From Cercopithifilaria johnstoni (taxonomy: Eukaryota > Nematoda > Chromadorea > Rhabditida > Onchocercidae): a DNA stretch of 64,000 bases. A model generated the notes under the pieces. The model did not search any database, was not told where the DNA came from, and worked only from the letters and a program-made list of their open reading frames with translations. The DNA lies in NCBI GenBank assembly GCA_916381525.1, contig CAKAEH010001174.1:1-64000 (forward strand), written 5' to 3'. The position numbers and the translations under genes were made by a program. Of the stretch, positions 53,101 to 63,792 are shown piece after piece. The first letter of the stretch is position 1. Each line of letters starts with the position of its first letter.

Positions 53101-56100
53101 ATTTCCACTCATTTCCTATGATTTTCAGTCCAGTTATATCTTGATTATAATATTTGGGAGAGTTTCGAACACTTTCCAGGTTTCATGCATGATGCTGGCT
53201 ACTCAATTAACTGATCTTCAATAAATTATAAACGTTTTCTTTAATCTAAAATGTTAGGCAATTTTTGATTTTGATTTGACAGCGAGGAATGAGCAAGAGT
53301 TCAAATTAACGAGTAATTTAGATTGGCCTGTTTTCGTTATTCATATTGAATCATAATTTCTAACAATTAACACAAATATTCGAGATTTAATTGATTTAAT
53401 TAAGATTTGAATTGGAGTTGAAAATGAAGGAAACCGTTTAAATTTCAGATGTATCCTACCCATATACTGTCCTCCGTTAATTAAAAACCATTATCCAGTC
53501 AATGCTACCATTTATTTTGCACCACTGACACCTCTGACCCTTAACTCTCGTCTATCTCGTGAACATCACGAGGATTCCGTTACTCAACCGACTGCAATGC
53601 AGTGCAGCGATCCATTAAAGAATTTCCAGATTTGCGGTTCTGGCTGTCCAGGTTATCATATTTTTCTCCACTTTTTACATAATTCATGATCACAGTTTGT
53701 TGTTTTACATGTAGTCACGTAGCCATGTTGTTTTACACGTAGAGTCTCCTAGCCATGTTGTTTACACGTGGTCACGTAGCCATTTTATTTTACATGTAGT
53801 CACGTAGCCATGTTGTTTCACATAAGGGAACTATAAGATAAATTATGAAGACAAAGGAAATAGAAATTCAAACTCCAGAAAAGATGTAAATGAATGATTC
53901 AGCGAAAAAAGTCGTTTGTTTCATTTGTTTTTCCCACTTCTCCTTTATTGCAACCATTTGCTTTCTCTCAGTTGGTTGCAATAATCAAATTGCTGGTTTC
54001 TGCGGTACTCAATGTGTTGCTGGATGTTTCTGCCGTAATCCATATATTCTACAAGATGCTTATAATTTAAATTCACGATGTATATTACCACATCAATGTC
54101 AATCATTAACAATTCAACAGCACATTTGTTCTGATCCTCGTAAAGAATGGACACATTGTTTTTCATACGAGTAAGTTCAAATTGTTTTTTCACACGAGTA
54201 AGTTCAAACAATTTACTTCTTCTCTTCTTTATTTCTCTTTTATTTCTTGATTGTTTTACATTTATTACTGCATATGAATCCAAAATGGATATGCAAAGAT
54301 TTTATCAATTTAAGGTGCGGAAAAAGCAATGAGTACGTTCGATGATTAATCAATTATTAATTAAACCATCTTTCGCAGATGCGCACGTAGTTGTTCGAAT
54401 CCGGAAGCGAAGTGTACATCAAGTGATTGTACTCCTGGTTGCATCTGCCGTGAACCATATCTATTGTTTGATTCACATAATCCTAATTCACGTTGCGTAC
54501 TTCCCAGTGAATGTAATTCGCAGTGCTCTGATCCATTGAAGGAATATCAGGCTTGTGCTTCATCATGCCCAATAGGCTGCAATAATCCAATACCACAAAC
54601 TTGTTCGCCATGTGTCTCCGGATGTTTCTGTAAATCGGGTCAGCATTTCCCCTCTAAAATTTTGCATAATTTAATAAATTTCTGAGATGAAAATTTTGCA
54701 CCCGTTTGATTAAATAAAATAATCATAATTCAATCTCAGTGTATATTGTATTTGAAGATTTTAGGATTTGTGTTTGAAGATGCTATAAACTGGCGTACCT
54801 CTAAATGCACACCCTTTAATCAATGTCCAACAACCAACATTTCTACTTTGTTAGTAGCATTTAGTCCGCAGAACCACAATTCAGGTATATTCTTGCACAC
54901 AGTGATTTTTCATTCGAGAGCTGATTTAGATCTTTAATCTGTAAAGATATGAAAATATGTAAATTATTGATTTTTACAGCCAACATGATGGAATGTCCTG
55001 CTACAACAGTCGATCTAAATGGAAAATTTTGTAATTTTGATTCTGATTGTCCAATCCAACAGGTAAATCAATTAACAGTAATATCAAATATTCTTTTAAA
55101 ACATAATTGATGCAATATTTTATTGAAAGAAATGATTAGAATTTTTATTCGATGGTTTCAAAAAGAAACGCTAAAAATTAAGAAACTATCATATGAGTTG
55201 GATGTTTCGGATTGAATCAATATGAAGTAATTATGATAATTAAAAACGAGAACTCATTCATAAGAAAAAGATACATTTTAGCGTTGCTGTCGTTCTAATC
55301 TATTTGATATGATTAGCTCGAAACGATCACGTTGCACCTGCACCGATCCACATGCATACTGGGACTCTTGTGGTATCTTATGTCCAGAGTATTGTGGACA
55401 ACCTTCAATACCGGTATGTTCATCCACCTGTAATCCTGGCTGTCATTGCGCATCCGGTTACGTGAAAGCACGAAATCATGTAATGGCCCTATGCGTACTA
55501 CGAACACAATGCTTGCAATCAAGTAATTACTTATTTGAAACTTTCTTAAATTTTGTTTACAAAAATATGAGATTACAAAATTTAACTTGCTAGTTATGAT
55601 CTTATTCATATATTTATAATTTATAAGATATCAATAGTAAAGTAAATTAATACCGTTCGATAATTGAACAATCGAAGCTCAATGCTTATTTTTAACGATA
55701 GTTGTTGTAATCAGGTGAAAGTTGACAATACTTAAAAAATAATTTTAATATTGTATTCCCGACTTGATATAGACATATTTCCAATTACAGTACAATCTTA
55801 CACTTGTTTAAAAAATGAAAAGAAAAAAGGCAATTAGTTTTTTCACTGCACGTTAGTCCAGAAATGTTTCAGAGAAGTATGATAATACCTCAGAAGATAG
55901 GAAGCGTACAACCAAAGCATACAACATTTGGAAAGAAATAGCAACTGCAAAAATTTTGAGTGATGGGAATCAAATTACTGGTGATGTGAAAATCAAAGAG
56001 ATTAATAAAGAAAGAATCAAGTTAGAAGGTATTATTAAAGGTAAATATTTGCCAGAAATTTTTATATTAACAAGAATAGAATTCATGTGAAAATTGGAAA

Positions 56101-58596
56101 CAGCTCGTAAGTACTTTTTTATCAATGATGGAAAGTTTTGTTTAAAAGTTAGACAGAGAGAAGAAATCAGAGAATGATAGGAATTTAAAAAGTGAGGCTA
56201 ATATTAATTAATGCGTATTTTCACTTAAATATTCCTTAAAAACTAAATTTCAACCTATGAAAGAAGCAATGGAATTTAGTTTGCTACAAGAACAGATACT
56301 ATCAGTTGAATCATCAATTAGCTTTCAGTGGCTATTCTAGCATCAGTTTACAAGACTCTGTGTTGTTTAACCCTTCTTATCTTTATCATACTACTATATC
56401 AACTTCTTATCACTATGTACTACTATTAATTTTCGCTTACTTGTTGCACTCAAAACTTATTTCAACTTCATCACTTCATAGCACATCCACGATTTTCACT
56501 TCTTCATGTTTTAATTTCCCAAGAACAATCCAAAATTGAGTCAAAATAGAAGTAACGATTTTCTTGGTGCAAGGGTCACCGTTGATGACATAGCATAGTT
56601 ATGATTGACTGACCATTTGTATTTTGGTACTGTCCACAATTAGCTGTTTTATTTCCTCCTTTTTCTCGTTTTTATTTCACATAAAAATCCATTCATGTTC
56701 TTTATTAAAAAAAGGAAAACAGATTTTATAGATTTTTTTGTTCCTTGCAGCCATTATGTGACAAATGATATTTTGTCTTAGTGTTTTTTATAAATGAATT
56801 AAAAATTTTAAAGATTGATAAACAAATATCACAGAATGACAAAGGGAAGATTTGACAACCGGTCCATGTTTATCAATAGAAACAGTAACTGAATAATATA
56901 AGATGATCTTACTAGATAAACCGATTATGTTATTAGTGATATGAGTGAAATTGCTAAAATGGAAGTGTGAGATACTTATCTTCCATATAGCTTGAAATTT
57001 TCTTTTTCTTAAAAATTTATAAAGAGGATAGATTTGTAAGATAGGATAGGTTTCTTAGAAATGTATAAAGAGAATAGATTTGTAGGATAGGATAGGTTTC
57101 TTAGAAATGTATAAAGAGGATAGATTTGTAGGATAGGATAGGTTTCTTAAAAATGTATAAAGAGAATAGATTTGTAGGATAGGATAGATTTCTTAGAAAT
57201 GTATAAAGAGCATAGATTTGTAGGATAGGATAGGTTTCTTAGAAATGTATAAAGAGGATAGATTTGTAGGATAGGATAGATTTCTTAGAAATGTATAAAG
57301 AAGATTTGTAGGATAGGATAGGTTTCTTAGAAATGTATAAAGAAGATAGATTTGTAGGATAGGATAGGTTTCTTAGAAATGTATAAAGAAGATAGATTTG
57401 TAGGATAGGATAGGTTTCTTAGAAATGTATAAAGAGGATAGATTTGTAGGATAGGATAGATTTCTTAGAAATGTATAAAGAAGATAGATTTGTAGGATAG
57501 GATAGATTTCTTAGAAATGTATAAAGAGGATAGATTTGTAGGATAGGATAGATTTCTTAGAAATGTATAAAGAAGATAGATTTGTAGGATAGGATAGATT
57601 TCTTAGAAATGTATAAAGAAGATAGATTTGTAGGATAGGATAGGTTTCTTAGAAATGTATGCAGCTATAAGTATAGATTTGTGGTTGCAAACTTTTTTAA
57701 TTTTTTCTATGAATGTTTTTTAATGCATTTCAATTTTTTGATTTATCACTACTTTCCACATTTTGCATTTTCAACTAGCACTAATCGATTACGACGAAAA
57801 ACTCTTAAGCCATGCTTGTGATAATTAAAAATGTGAAACAATAAATTTATTTTTGTTAAACTTGAAGATTTTTGTTTCCAGAAAAGAAGCAGAGGGTGAG
57901 GATGTGGTGAAGAGATTTTTGTCGTTATGAAGCACAAAGCACTTTTTCACTTTTTGTATCGTCAAATGCCCATTTTGGGTTTTGGCTCCTTTAAATGTAT
58001 GTTGGACATTTCTTTTTCTTGCTGCAAATAAGTAGGTTTAAGTTCTTTTGCATGAGAATCAACACTTTGCACCATTCATTAAGTAACTTGAATAAGCTAA
58101 ATAATAGGCTAGAAAAGGCAAATAAGCCCAAAGACTTTTCGACCAAACACTTATGTTGATGATATAATTGTGGCTGTTATAAGTTACAGTTATGAATGTT
58201 CGAATGAAAAAGAGATAAAATAATGTGATTTTCTTACAGCTACTTATGCATTATACCTATTATACCTACCTATATCTATGCATTCAGGATTGCCGAATGG
58301 TGAACATGCACTCATTGTGCATCAGGCTGGTGATTTATCCGATTCATGCGCTAATATTGGTCCCATTATGGCACCTGACAAAAAATTTAATGTATCTTCG
58401 ATATTTGGAAATATTAAAGCGGATGGTATTAAGAATACAACAATTGGTAAGTTTCAGTAATAGATTTTTGGAAGCACAAAACATGCTAAAGTATTAGTTT
58501 GCTCCATTATTTAAGCTCTCGTTAAATTTTCTATTAGAGATTGTTAAAGAAAAAACAAGAAGTATCGATAGGCAGATCTATTTTAAAAATTTGTGA
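50180..58596 (+). CDS. Secreted thyroglobulin-1/WAP-like/six-TIL protein with SOD-like C-terminus
   Basis: About 15 exons: 50180-50255, 50539-50712 (or to 50747), 51162-51287, 51381-51932, 52292-52426, 52848-53091, 53449-53651, 53972-54170, 54379-54638, 54765-54884, 54980-55062, 55282-55522, 55873-56040, 58288-58446 and a tentative 58538-58596; about 930 residues. In order: a signal peptide (ILLFLAVLFVCSIRS); two WAP/EB-like Cys clusters; a thyroglobulin type-1 domain with its diagnostic CWCV (EECWCVSRFG); a WAP-like module; six TIL domains of the CxxPxxxxxxC...CxxGCxC type (e.g. CSDPLKEYQACASSCPIGC, GCFCRNPYIL), the sixth preceded by another WAP-like half; and a Cu/Zn-SOD-like domain. TIL, WAP and thyroglobulin-1 modules typically inhibit serine or cysteine proteases, so an extracellular inhibitor or matrix role is likely. 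Most introns are phase 1, consistent with exon shuffling. The exon 2-3 junction and the last exon are the least certain. Confidence 0.85.
51381..51600 (+). other. Thyroglobulin type-1 domain within the TIL/SOD-like gene
   Basis: The exon at 51381 reads VCSQHRRRVLDNLP, then IPQCDSSGKYYRAVQC, EECWCVSRFG and finally NAACE. The spacing and the CWCV core match the thyroglobulin type-1 fold, known for cysteine-protease inhibition and matrix binding. Confidence 0.85.
53701..53823 (+). repeat. Intronic tandem repeat, ~28-30 bp x 4
   Basis: Within the intron between TIL-gene exons 7 and 8, four imperfect copies share GTCACGTAGCCATGTTG followed by TTTTACACGT-like sequence. One copy creates CACGTGG. 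Confidence 0.8.
55873..58446 (+). other. Degenerate Cu/Zn superoxide dismutase-like domain (two exons)
   Basis: Exon 55873-56040 ends EIATAKILSDGNQITGDVKI, then RIKLEGIIKG. Exon 58288-58446 continues LPNGEHALIVHQAGDLSDSC, then ANIGPIMAP and FGNIKADGI. This matches the beta-barrel and loop order of Cu/Zn SOD (GxVWG-type strand, GEHGFHVHxxGD, C, GPHFNP, GDLGNV). Of the metal ligands only the HVH-type second His is visible; the GFHVH first ligand is Ile, GPHFNP reads GPIMAP, and the zinc-loop His/Asp are absent. The Cys of the subloop disulfide is kept. The domain is therefore probably non-enzymatic. Intron phase 1 is continuous with the TIL exons. Confidence 0.75.
57021..57660 (+). repeat. 46-bp minisatellite, 14 copies
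   Basis: Tandem units start at 57021, 57067, 57113 and so on to 57615. Each contains GATTTGTAGGATAGGATAG followed by TTTCTTAGAAATGTATAAAG. Period is 46 bases except one 42-base unit at 57297. Variation is limited to A/G substitutions (GAGGATA, GAGAATA, GAAGATA; GATAGG/GATAGA). It lies wholly inside the 2.2-kb intron that splits the SOD-like domain. Confidence 0.95.
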
Positions 58597-59843
58597 CTTG
58601 GTTAAAATTTGTTGAAAAAAATAAGTTAATGAAAATTTGTTTAATTTTCAACTAAATGACATAGGTGACAGACATTTGTAAAAGATCTATTTCGATTGGT
58701 ACAACATAGAATTCATTTATTAATCAATTAAAGATAAAATTTGAAGCTTTGGCAAAGAAAGTTTTTTGTATACTAATCGAGATTTATGCATATACAAGAA
58801 TTGATTGTTAAATTTTGAGAAAGTCTAAGATTGAAAATGGAGAAAATAATGATGATGTTAAGAAGAGCCTGGTAGATGCTAATGGTATTACGGGGTGAAA
58901 TAAACTTCACATTTAGAAAATAATGAATTTAATAAGTCGTAAAAGTGAATTTAATGCATTTGACTCTAATGCTGTCTGGGAAGCACTAAGAAGAATAAAG
59001 AAAAGATATGAAATGGTTGCATCCCTTATATATACTTCCATCACTTTGATATTTTTCACAAAAGTTGGTTTGCTAAATTTTTCATTCATATTTAATTATT
59101 TGATGAAGAAAGAATAAAAGATTTTTGAAATCTGGTGTATACCTAGATCGAGAAATTGATTGGCCGCAAGACATTTCGCTAATTGGTCACTCATTGGTGA
59201 TTCATAAATTATCAGTAATGGAATGGTCGCTACGTAACAAAGATATACTACCACTGGCTTGTGGTACGATTGGTTTTCCATCGCCATGAATTTCAATTGA
59301 TTACTGTTATCCATGTTTTTGTTATCCTTTTTGTTTCAAATGAGAAGTGATTACTTTAAGTATAATGCAGAATAAAACTGCAACAGTAACACCAATTGAA
59401 TTCATTCCTCCTCTACCAATATAAAACATTCATAAAAGTCTTCTCGGTGTGATATATTCCGACTGATTGCATGAAACAAATTGCAAAGATGAAAAAATCG
59501 TTTCCCCAACAAGAAAAGGTTGTCAGTATCATCAAACGAAAAAATGTTCTTTCTGCAAATTTATGTGTTAAATTATATTTCTCATAAAACTCTATTGTCC
59601 CTTTCGTCCACTACTAACAATATTTTACACAATGAAGGCCAGAGATCATTCATCTAGGGAGGGATTTGTTTCAATTTACATAGTTGTCATAGGTTGATAT
59701 TTCTATCGATCTTTCATTGCTGTTAACAAAATAGCTTTGGTGGGTCTCATCCTTGTTTAAATTTCGAATCTTCTAAAAGATACCATTTCTTGTTTTCCCT
59801 TCTTTCAATTTTTAACGATTGTTAGTTTTGAAACGTACGGGAG
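58597..59843. other. Intergenic between the TIL/SOD-like and SLC46 genes
   Basis: Apart from the weak minus-strand candidate at 59143-59314, I see no gene. The stretch 59330-59700 is less A/T-rich and may hold the SLC46 promoter. The minus strand 59430-59340 has a short hydrophobic open frame (MNSIGVTVAVLFCIILK) that does not join cleanly to anything. Confidence 0.5.
59143..59314 (-). CDS. Candidate small membrane-protein exon
   Basis: The open frame MDNSNQLKFMAMENQSYHKP continues into a hydrophobic stretch (VVVYLCYVATIPLLIIYE) and SPMSDQLAKCLAANQFLDL. It then meets a donor-like GTATAC at 59142. Codon use is richer in G/C than the surroundings. A strong acceptor (TTTATTCTTCTTAG) lies downstream on the same strand near 58980, but the continuous frame after it gives only VLPRQH and a stop; another frame (ASQTALESNALNSLLRL) is more protein-like but out of phase. 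No family is recognised. It may be a pseudogene fragment or an incomplete gene. Confidence 0.25.
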
Positions 59844-62800
59844 ATGGAAACAGAAGTTGCTGATACTGCGACGTATGATGTCAAGTTTCTATTTCTGAAA
59901 ACTATTAGGATTAATATACCGTTATGCCTATATTCCATTACATGCTTTATGTATCACCCGATTTTTCAATCACTTATTTATCAAAAGGTGAGTTTCTTCA
60001 TTCTTCTGTTGCTTTATTTTATTAAAAGATTTGACTAAGATATCTCGATGGTATTGATTGAATAATACCAAAGTGATATTAAACGAACTATTTCTAAAGG
60101 TTCCAAAACCTTTAGAAAAGAAGCGGATACATTTCATTGTCGTGTGGTCGTGTGAAAGTATCACGGGCTATCGATCCATCTTCCGAAGGGCAATTCTAGA
60201 AGGTTATACATACTATTATGAAAATGTCATAGTTATGAAGGATAACTGAAGGTACATGAACCTGTGATATTTCTAGCCGTACTGATGTATCATCCGAAAT
60301 TATCCGAGACTTTATAATGATTTCGTGTTGCATTCAGATAGCAAAGGTAAAGGACAGGATACCCAATAATATGAAACCTTAATTAGCATCACTTATGACT
60401 TTGAAGACAGCCTTGTAACATATCATCTTCGGCCGCGCTGTGTTTTATTCAAATTGTTCGTACACGTTTTCTCTATTGTTTGAACACCTTTGGAAAAACA
60501 ATTATTTTGTTACATTAACTAGTTTGTCAACAATGGGCCTATAGAGTAAAATCTTATGTTGTTTCTTTTCACTCTTACTTTATGTTATTTTTAGGCATGT
60601 TTGCAGTATGGTGATCGAATAGGCATTAATGTGAGCTGTTCACATCCTCAGATTTCATCTAATATAGAATTGCAGACAATAGCAAATTGGATACTTTTGT
60701 TGAGGTTCAGGTTCATTTTTTTCATGGGAATATGTCCAGTTGATTATTTATTTTATTAAACAAGTATTAAAGCGAATGAAGTTAAATTACTGCATATGCA
60801 AAAAGTCAGAATACTTGTAAGCTTCTTCCATATGTAAGTTAAGTGCCTTCAAAAATATAAACCATTGAATATTTTAACGGTTTTTTTTATTTATCGAAGA
60901 TTTTCTTTGCAATAATTGCAATAAAAAAATTTTAGCAATGTTGCGATTTGCTCGATCGGGATTTTTACATCTGCAATGATTGGACGACTTGGTGATACGA
61001 AATCTCGAAAAGCGGCGTTGTTAATACCATTCAGTGGACTTGTATTTGAAGGTATCTCATTGGTGGTGCAGTCATATTATATGGAGGTGAGCAATTTGAA
61101 AAATCTTCAATATTTGAAGTATTTTATAATATTTCATTAATTTTTTTAATATCACTTTTTTCAACAAAACGTTTAAGTATTTTTAATGCAACGCTTCATA
61201 ACTTTTTAAGTCAAATAATTGTTAATCAATTTCAGCTGTCAAATTTTTCTAACGATTTGATCTGTCGAATTTATTTTAGCTTTCAGTGTATTGGTTAGTT
61301 GGGAGTGAAGCGCTTTTCGCAGCTTTTGGTGGCTATATGTCCATTTTTTCGGCATTTTTTGCCTATGCCACTGATTCTATGTGCACTTATCCACCAAAAT
61401 GTCGATCATTAATTATCGCAGTTCTGGAGGGTGCTATTGGATTTGGAGGTAGGAAATTCAACCTTTTCGAAATTTCAGCTTTAATTCTAATCTAAAATTT
61501 CTGCAGGTACAATCGGTTACTTATTCACATTCTTGCTGAAGTTTTGGGGATTCGTTGGTTTTTTTACAGCATTTCTGATAATATATATTATTTGTTTTGT
61601 GGCAGTATTTTTTCTTCCATCCATTAACAGAAGTACAGAAACAGCATACAAAAAGGATATGTTTGGATTCGATCTAGTCGTAAGTACTTTCGTTTTGCTG
61701 GAACTGCTCAATTTTTTTGAAATATATCTAATAAAAGTGACAGTCTACATCACTATTGATGTCTACGATTAAGGTTACTATAATGGGACTAATTAGGGTT
61801 ACTGTTATATATCAGCTATAAAATAAATTGATGAGTTCATTTGAAGAGATAAAGAGCAATAAATTTCCCTTTGATGAAATTATAGTATAAATGACAGTCT
61901 ACATCACTATTGCTGTGTATCATTAGGGTCAAAATTCATGTCAATATGGAATTAGACTGAGTGGTTATTAATACAAAATACAAAACAACGTAATTTGTTA
62001 AATTTGTGCAGTTTTATTAAACACGATTTTGAAGGCACGATTCGATTAAGCACTGATTTTTTTGGCCACTGGGACTTATAAACAGCGGTAAAAAATAGAG
62101 AAAAGCGAGACAATATTCGCCTTTTAAATACATTGCAGAAATTTTTGTGGCAGCAGAAAAGAATTGGTACTTTCATAGCCCTGATCATAGCATTCGCTGT
62201 TTCTTTTTTCACATTCATAGGTCAGTAGTAATCGAAATTTTTTCAAACAATTTCGACCATCAATCCATGATATATTCAACTCCTTGTCTCGAAAAAAGGC
62301 TTCTGCCTTTCTCATACATAGTGCTCTAAGTGTTTTGCTCGTAGGATTAACCAGTTACAGTGGATGATTATTTAAGACCTCTCATTGCATCTGTTTTTTT
62401 TTTCATCATATTTGATAAAAAATAAAAAAATGGGAACAACTAAAACTTCAAGAAAAAATTTTGAGAATTATATTAAATGATTTGTGATACTTTTAGGTTC
62501 AACTCACATTTTATTCTATTATCTAAAATATCGATTTGGCTGGGATGCTGCACTGTATGGATTCCTTAAAGGACCCACGCAAGGACTCGCAGTGTTAAAT
62601 GTGACTGATTTAAAATTTTTCTAAATATAGATTAATGTAGTAAATTGTGGAAAGTTTTTTTTTATTAAATTGGACGTCAATTTTTTCAACTCTCAGTTAT
62701 TGTTTCAACCTTACATCATTAATTTTCATATAAACAGTGACTTTATAGGTAATGTTTGTTTATCCATTATTGCGAACGCATAATTTCACTGATCGAACGC

Positions 62801-63792
62801 TTGCTCTTATTGGACTAATTTCAAGAGCGTTGGGTAGACTGTGGCTTGCTATTGCATGGAATACACCATCTACGTTTTTATGTTAGATGATATTTTCCTC
62901 TTATAGTAATATCTAATACCTATTATATAGATTTACGCTACCATATACGGATCAATCATTGGAATGCGGAATTTTTTAAGAGTGAGATTGTGTTTTCGCA
63001 AATCCCAACTAGACTAGATTTATGTAAGGATTTAGTTATTAACCTAGTTATTTTAGAAATTTGTACCGTATTTAATACCTAAATATATGTTGCTGGTTTT
63101 TCTGGGATGTAAACGAATGTCTTCACTAAAGTTTAAAGTTCTAGAGCGAATGTCTTCACTAAAGTTTAAAGTTCTAGAGATAAAAATTAATCCGTATTTT
63201 CTTAGTGGTGCTTTTCGATTCGTTTACACGTTTTGCTGCTTCTGGTATGAGAGCAGTCTCGGCCAGCATCGTACCGACTAAGAATCATGGTATGTACTCT
63301 ATTCAATATTGATATGTTTTTATATATGTATTAATAGTAAGCAAGGACTTCAAATATCCAGTCTGCCAAAACGTTTTTACTGTATGCGGGCATTTGTTTG
63401 GACGAAATTCTTGGTAATCAACATGTGGAGTGACAAAATAACAAAAAATTGAAGTATCAGATCTGATTGAATTTTTATAAACGATTCCGGTTATAATTAG
63501 GCATAAGTTTGGGATGCTCGTTTCGTAAAATGTCACTTCACATGTTGATCACCAAGAATGCGTGCAAATAAAGATTAAGCATTCATCACTCCAATCATGA
63601 AATTTTAAATCCTTTGTAAGAATTCCGAATTTAGGCTCCATGTTTACGTTATTCGCGGTAACTGAAGCAATGAGCAACTTGGTGGCCGCCATAATATTTC
63701 ATACACTTTTCCCGCTATCGCTCTATTCCTTGCCTCAATTGTCATTTTACATTCTTGCTATTGTAATGATAATTCCAACAGTTATACTTTAG
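59844..63792 (+). CDS. SLC46-type major facilitator transporter
   Basis: Ten exons, 59844-59987, 60595-60704, 60936-61086, 61280-61448, 61507-61679, 62139-62220 (start uncertain), 62497-62600, 62749-62881, 63206-63289 and 63635-63792, keep frame and give about 435 residues, the usual SLC46 size (about 450). Features include an N-terminal TM1, the MFS motif A in the 2-3 loop (GRLGDTKSRK, about 101-110), TM4-5 with FAYATDSMCTYPPKCRS, TM6 ending FFLPSINRST, a short central loop, and the late motif GMRAVSASIVPTKNHGSMFT characteristic of SLC46 TM10-11. SLC46 members are proton-coupled importers of folate and related small molecules, including lysosomal exporters; substrate cannot be assigned here. 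The reading frame ends at TAG (63790-63792) after TM12. The start Met follows TTGTTAG, a possible trans-splice acceptor, by about 20 bases. Confidence 0.88.
61739..61914. repeat. Direct repeat pair in an SLC46 intron
   Basis: TGACAGTCTACATCACTATT recurs at about 61739 and 61892, each followed by GTGTAT/GTCTAC and ATTAGGGT/ATTAAGGT words, suggesting a ~150-bp duplication that has diverged in the middle. Confidence 0.6.
62931..62986 (+). other. Possible relic or alternative exon in the SLC46 gene
   Basis: After a good acceptor (TATTATATAG) the frame IYATIYGSIIGMRNFLR runs to a GTGAGA donor. It resembles the TM9-10 region of SLC46, parallel to SFTRFAASGMRAV in the exon at 63206, but its phase (0) does not match the preceding exon (phase 1). 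It may be a degenerate duplicate or an alternative exon used with another donor. Confidence 0.35.
63407..63559. repeat. 28-nt inverted repeat with ~97-nt spacer (foldback element)
   Basis: The arm 63407-63434 (starting ATTCTTGGTAATCAACATG) and the arm 63532-63559 (ending CATGTTGATCACCAAGAAT) are reverse complements at about 26 of 28 positions. The element lies in the last intron of the SLC46 gene. It could be a small MITE-like foldback or a structured RNA. Confidence 0.75.

Noticed and set aside
52914..55609. Minus-strand open frames across the TIL gene
   Set aside because: Antisense shadows of cysteine-rich exons on the plus strand.
60058..60249. 63-codon plus-strand frame (..LFLKVPKPLEKKRIHF..)
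   Set aside because: Falls in the first SLC46 intron with no fitting acceptor or donor; somewhat coding-like, so possibly a fossil fragment, but nothing to support a gene.
61517..62315. Minus-strand open frames across the SLC46 exons
   Set aside because: Antisense shadows of genuine transporter exons.
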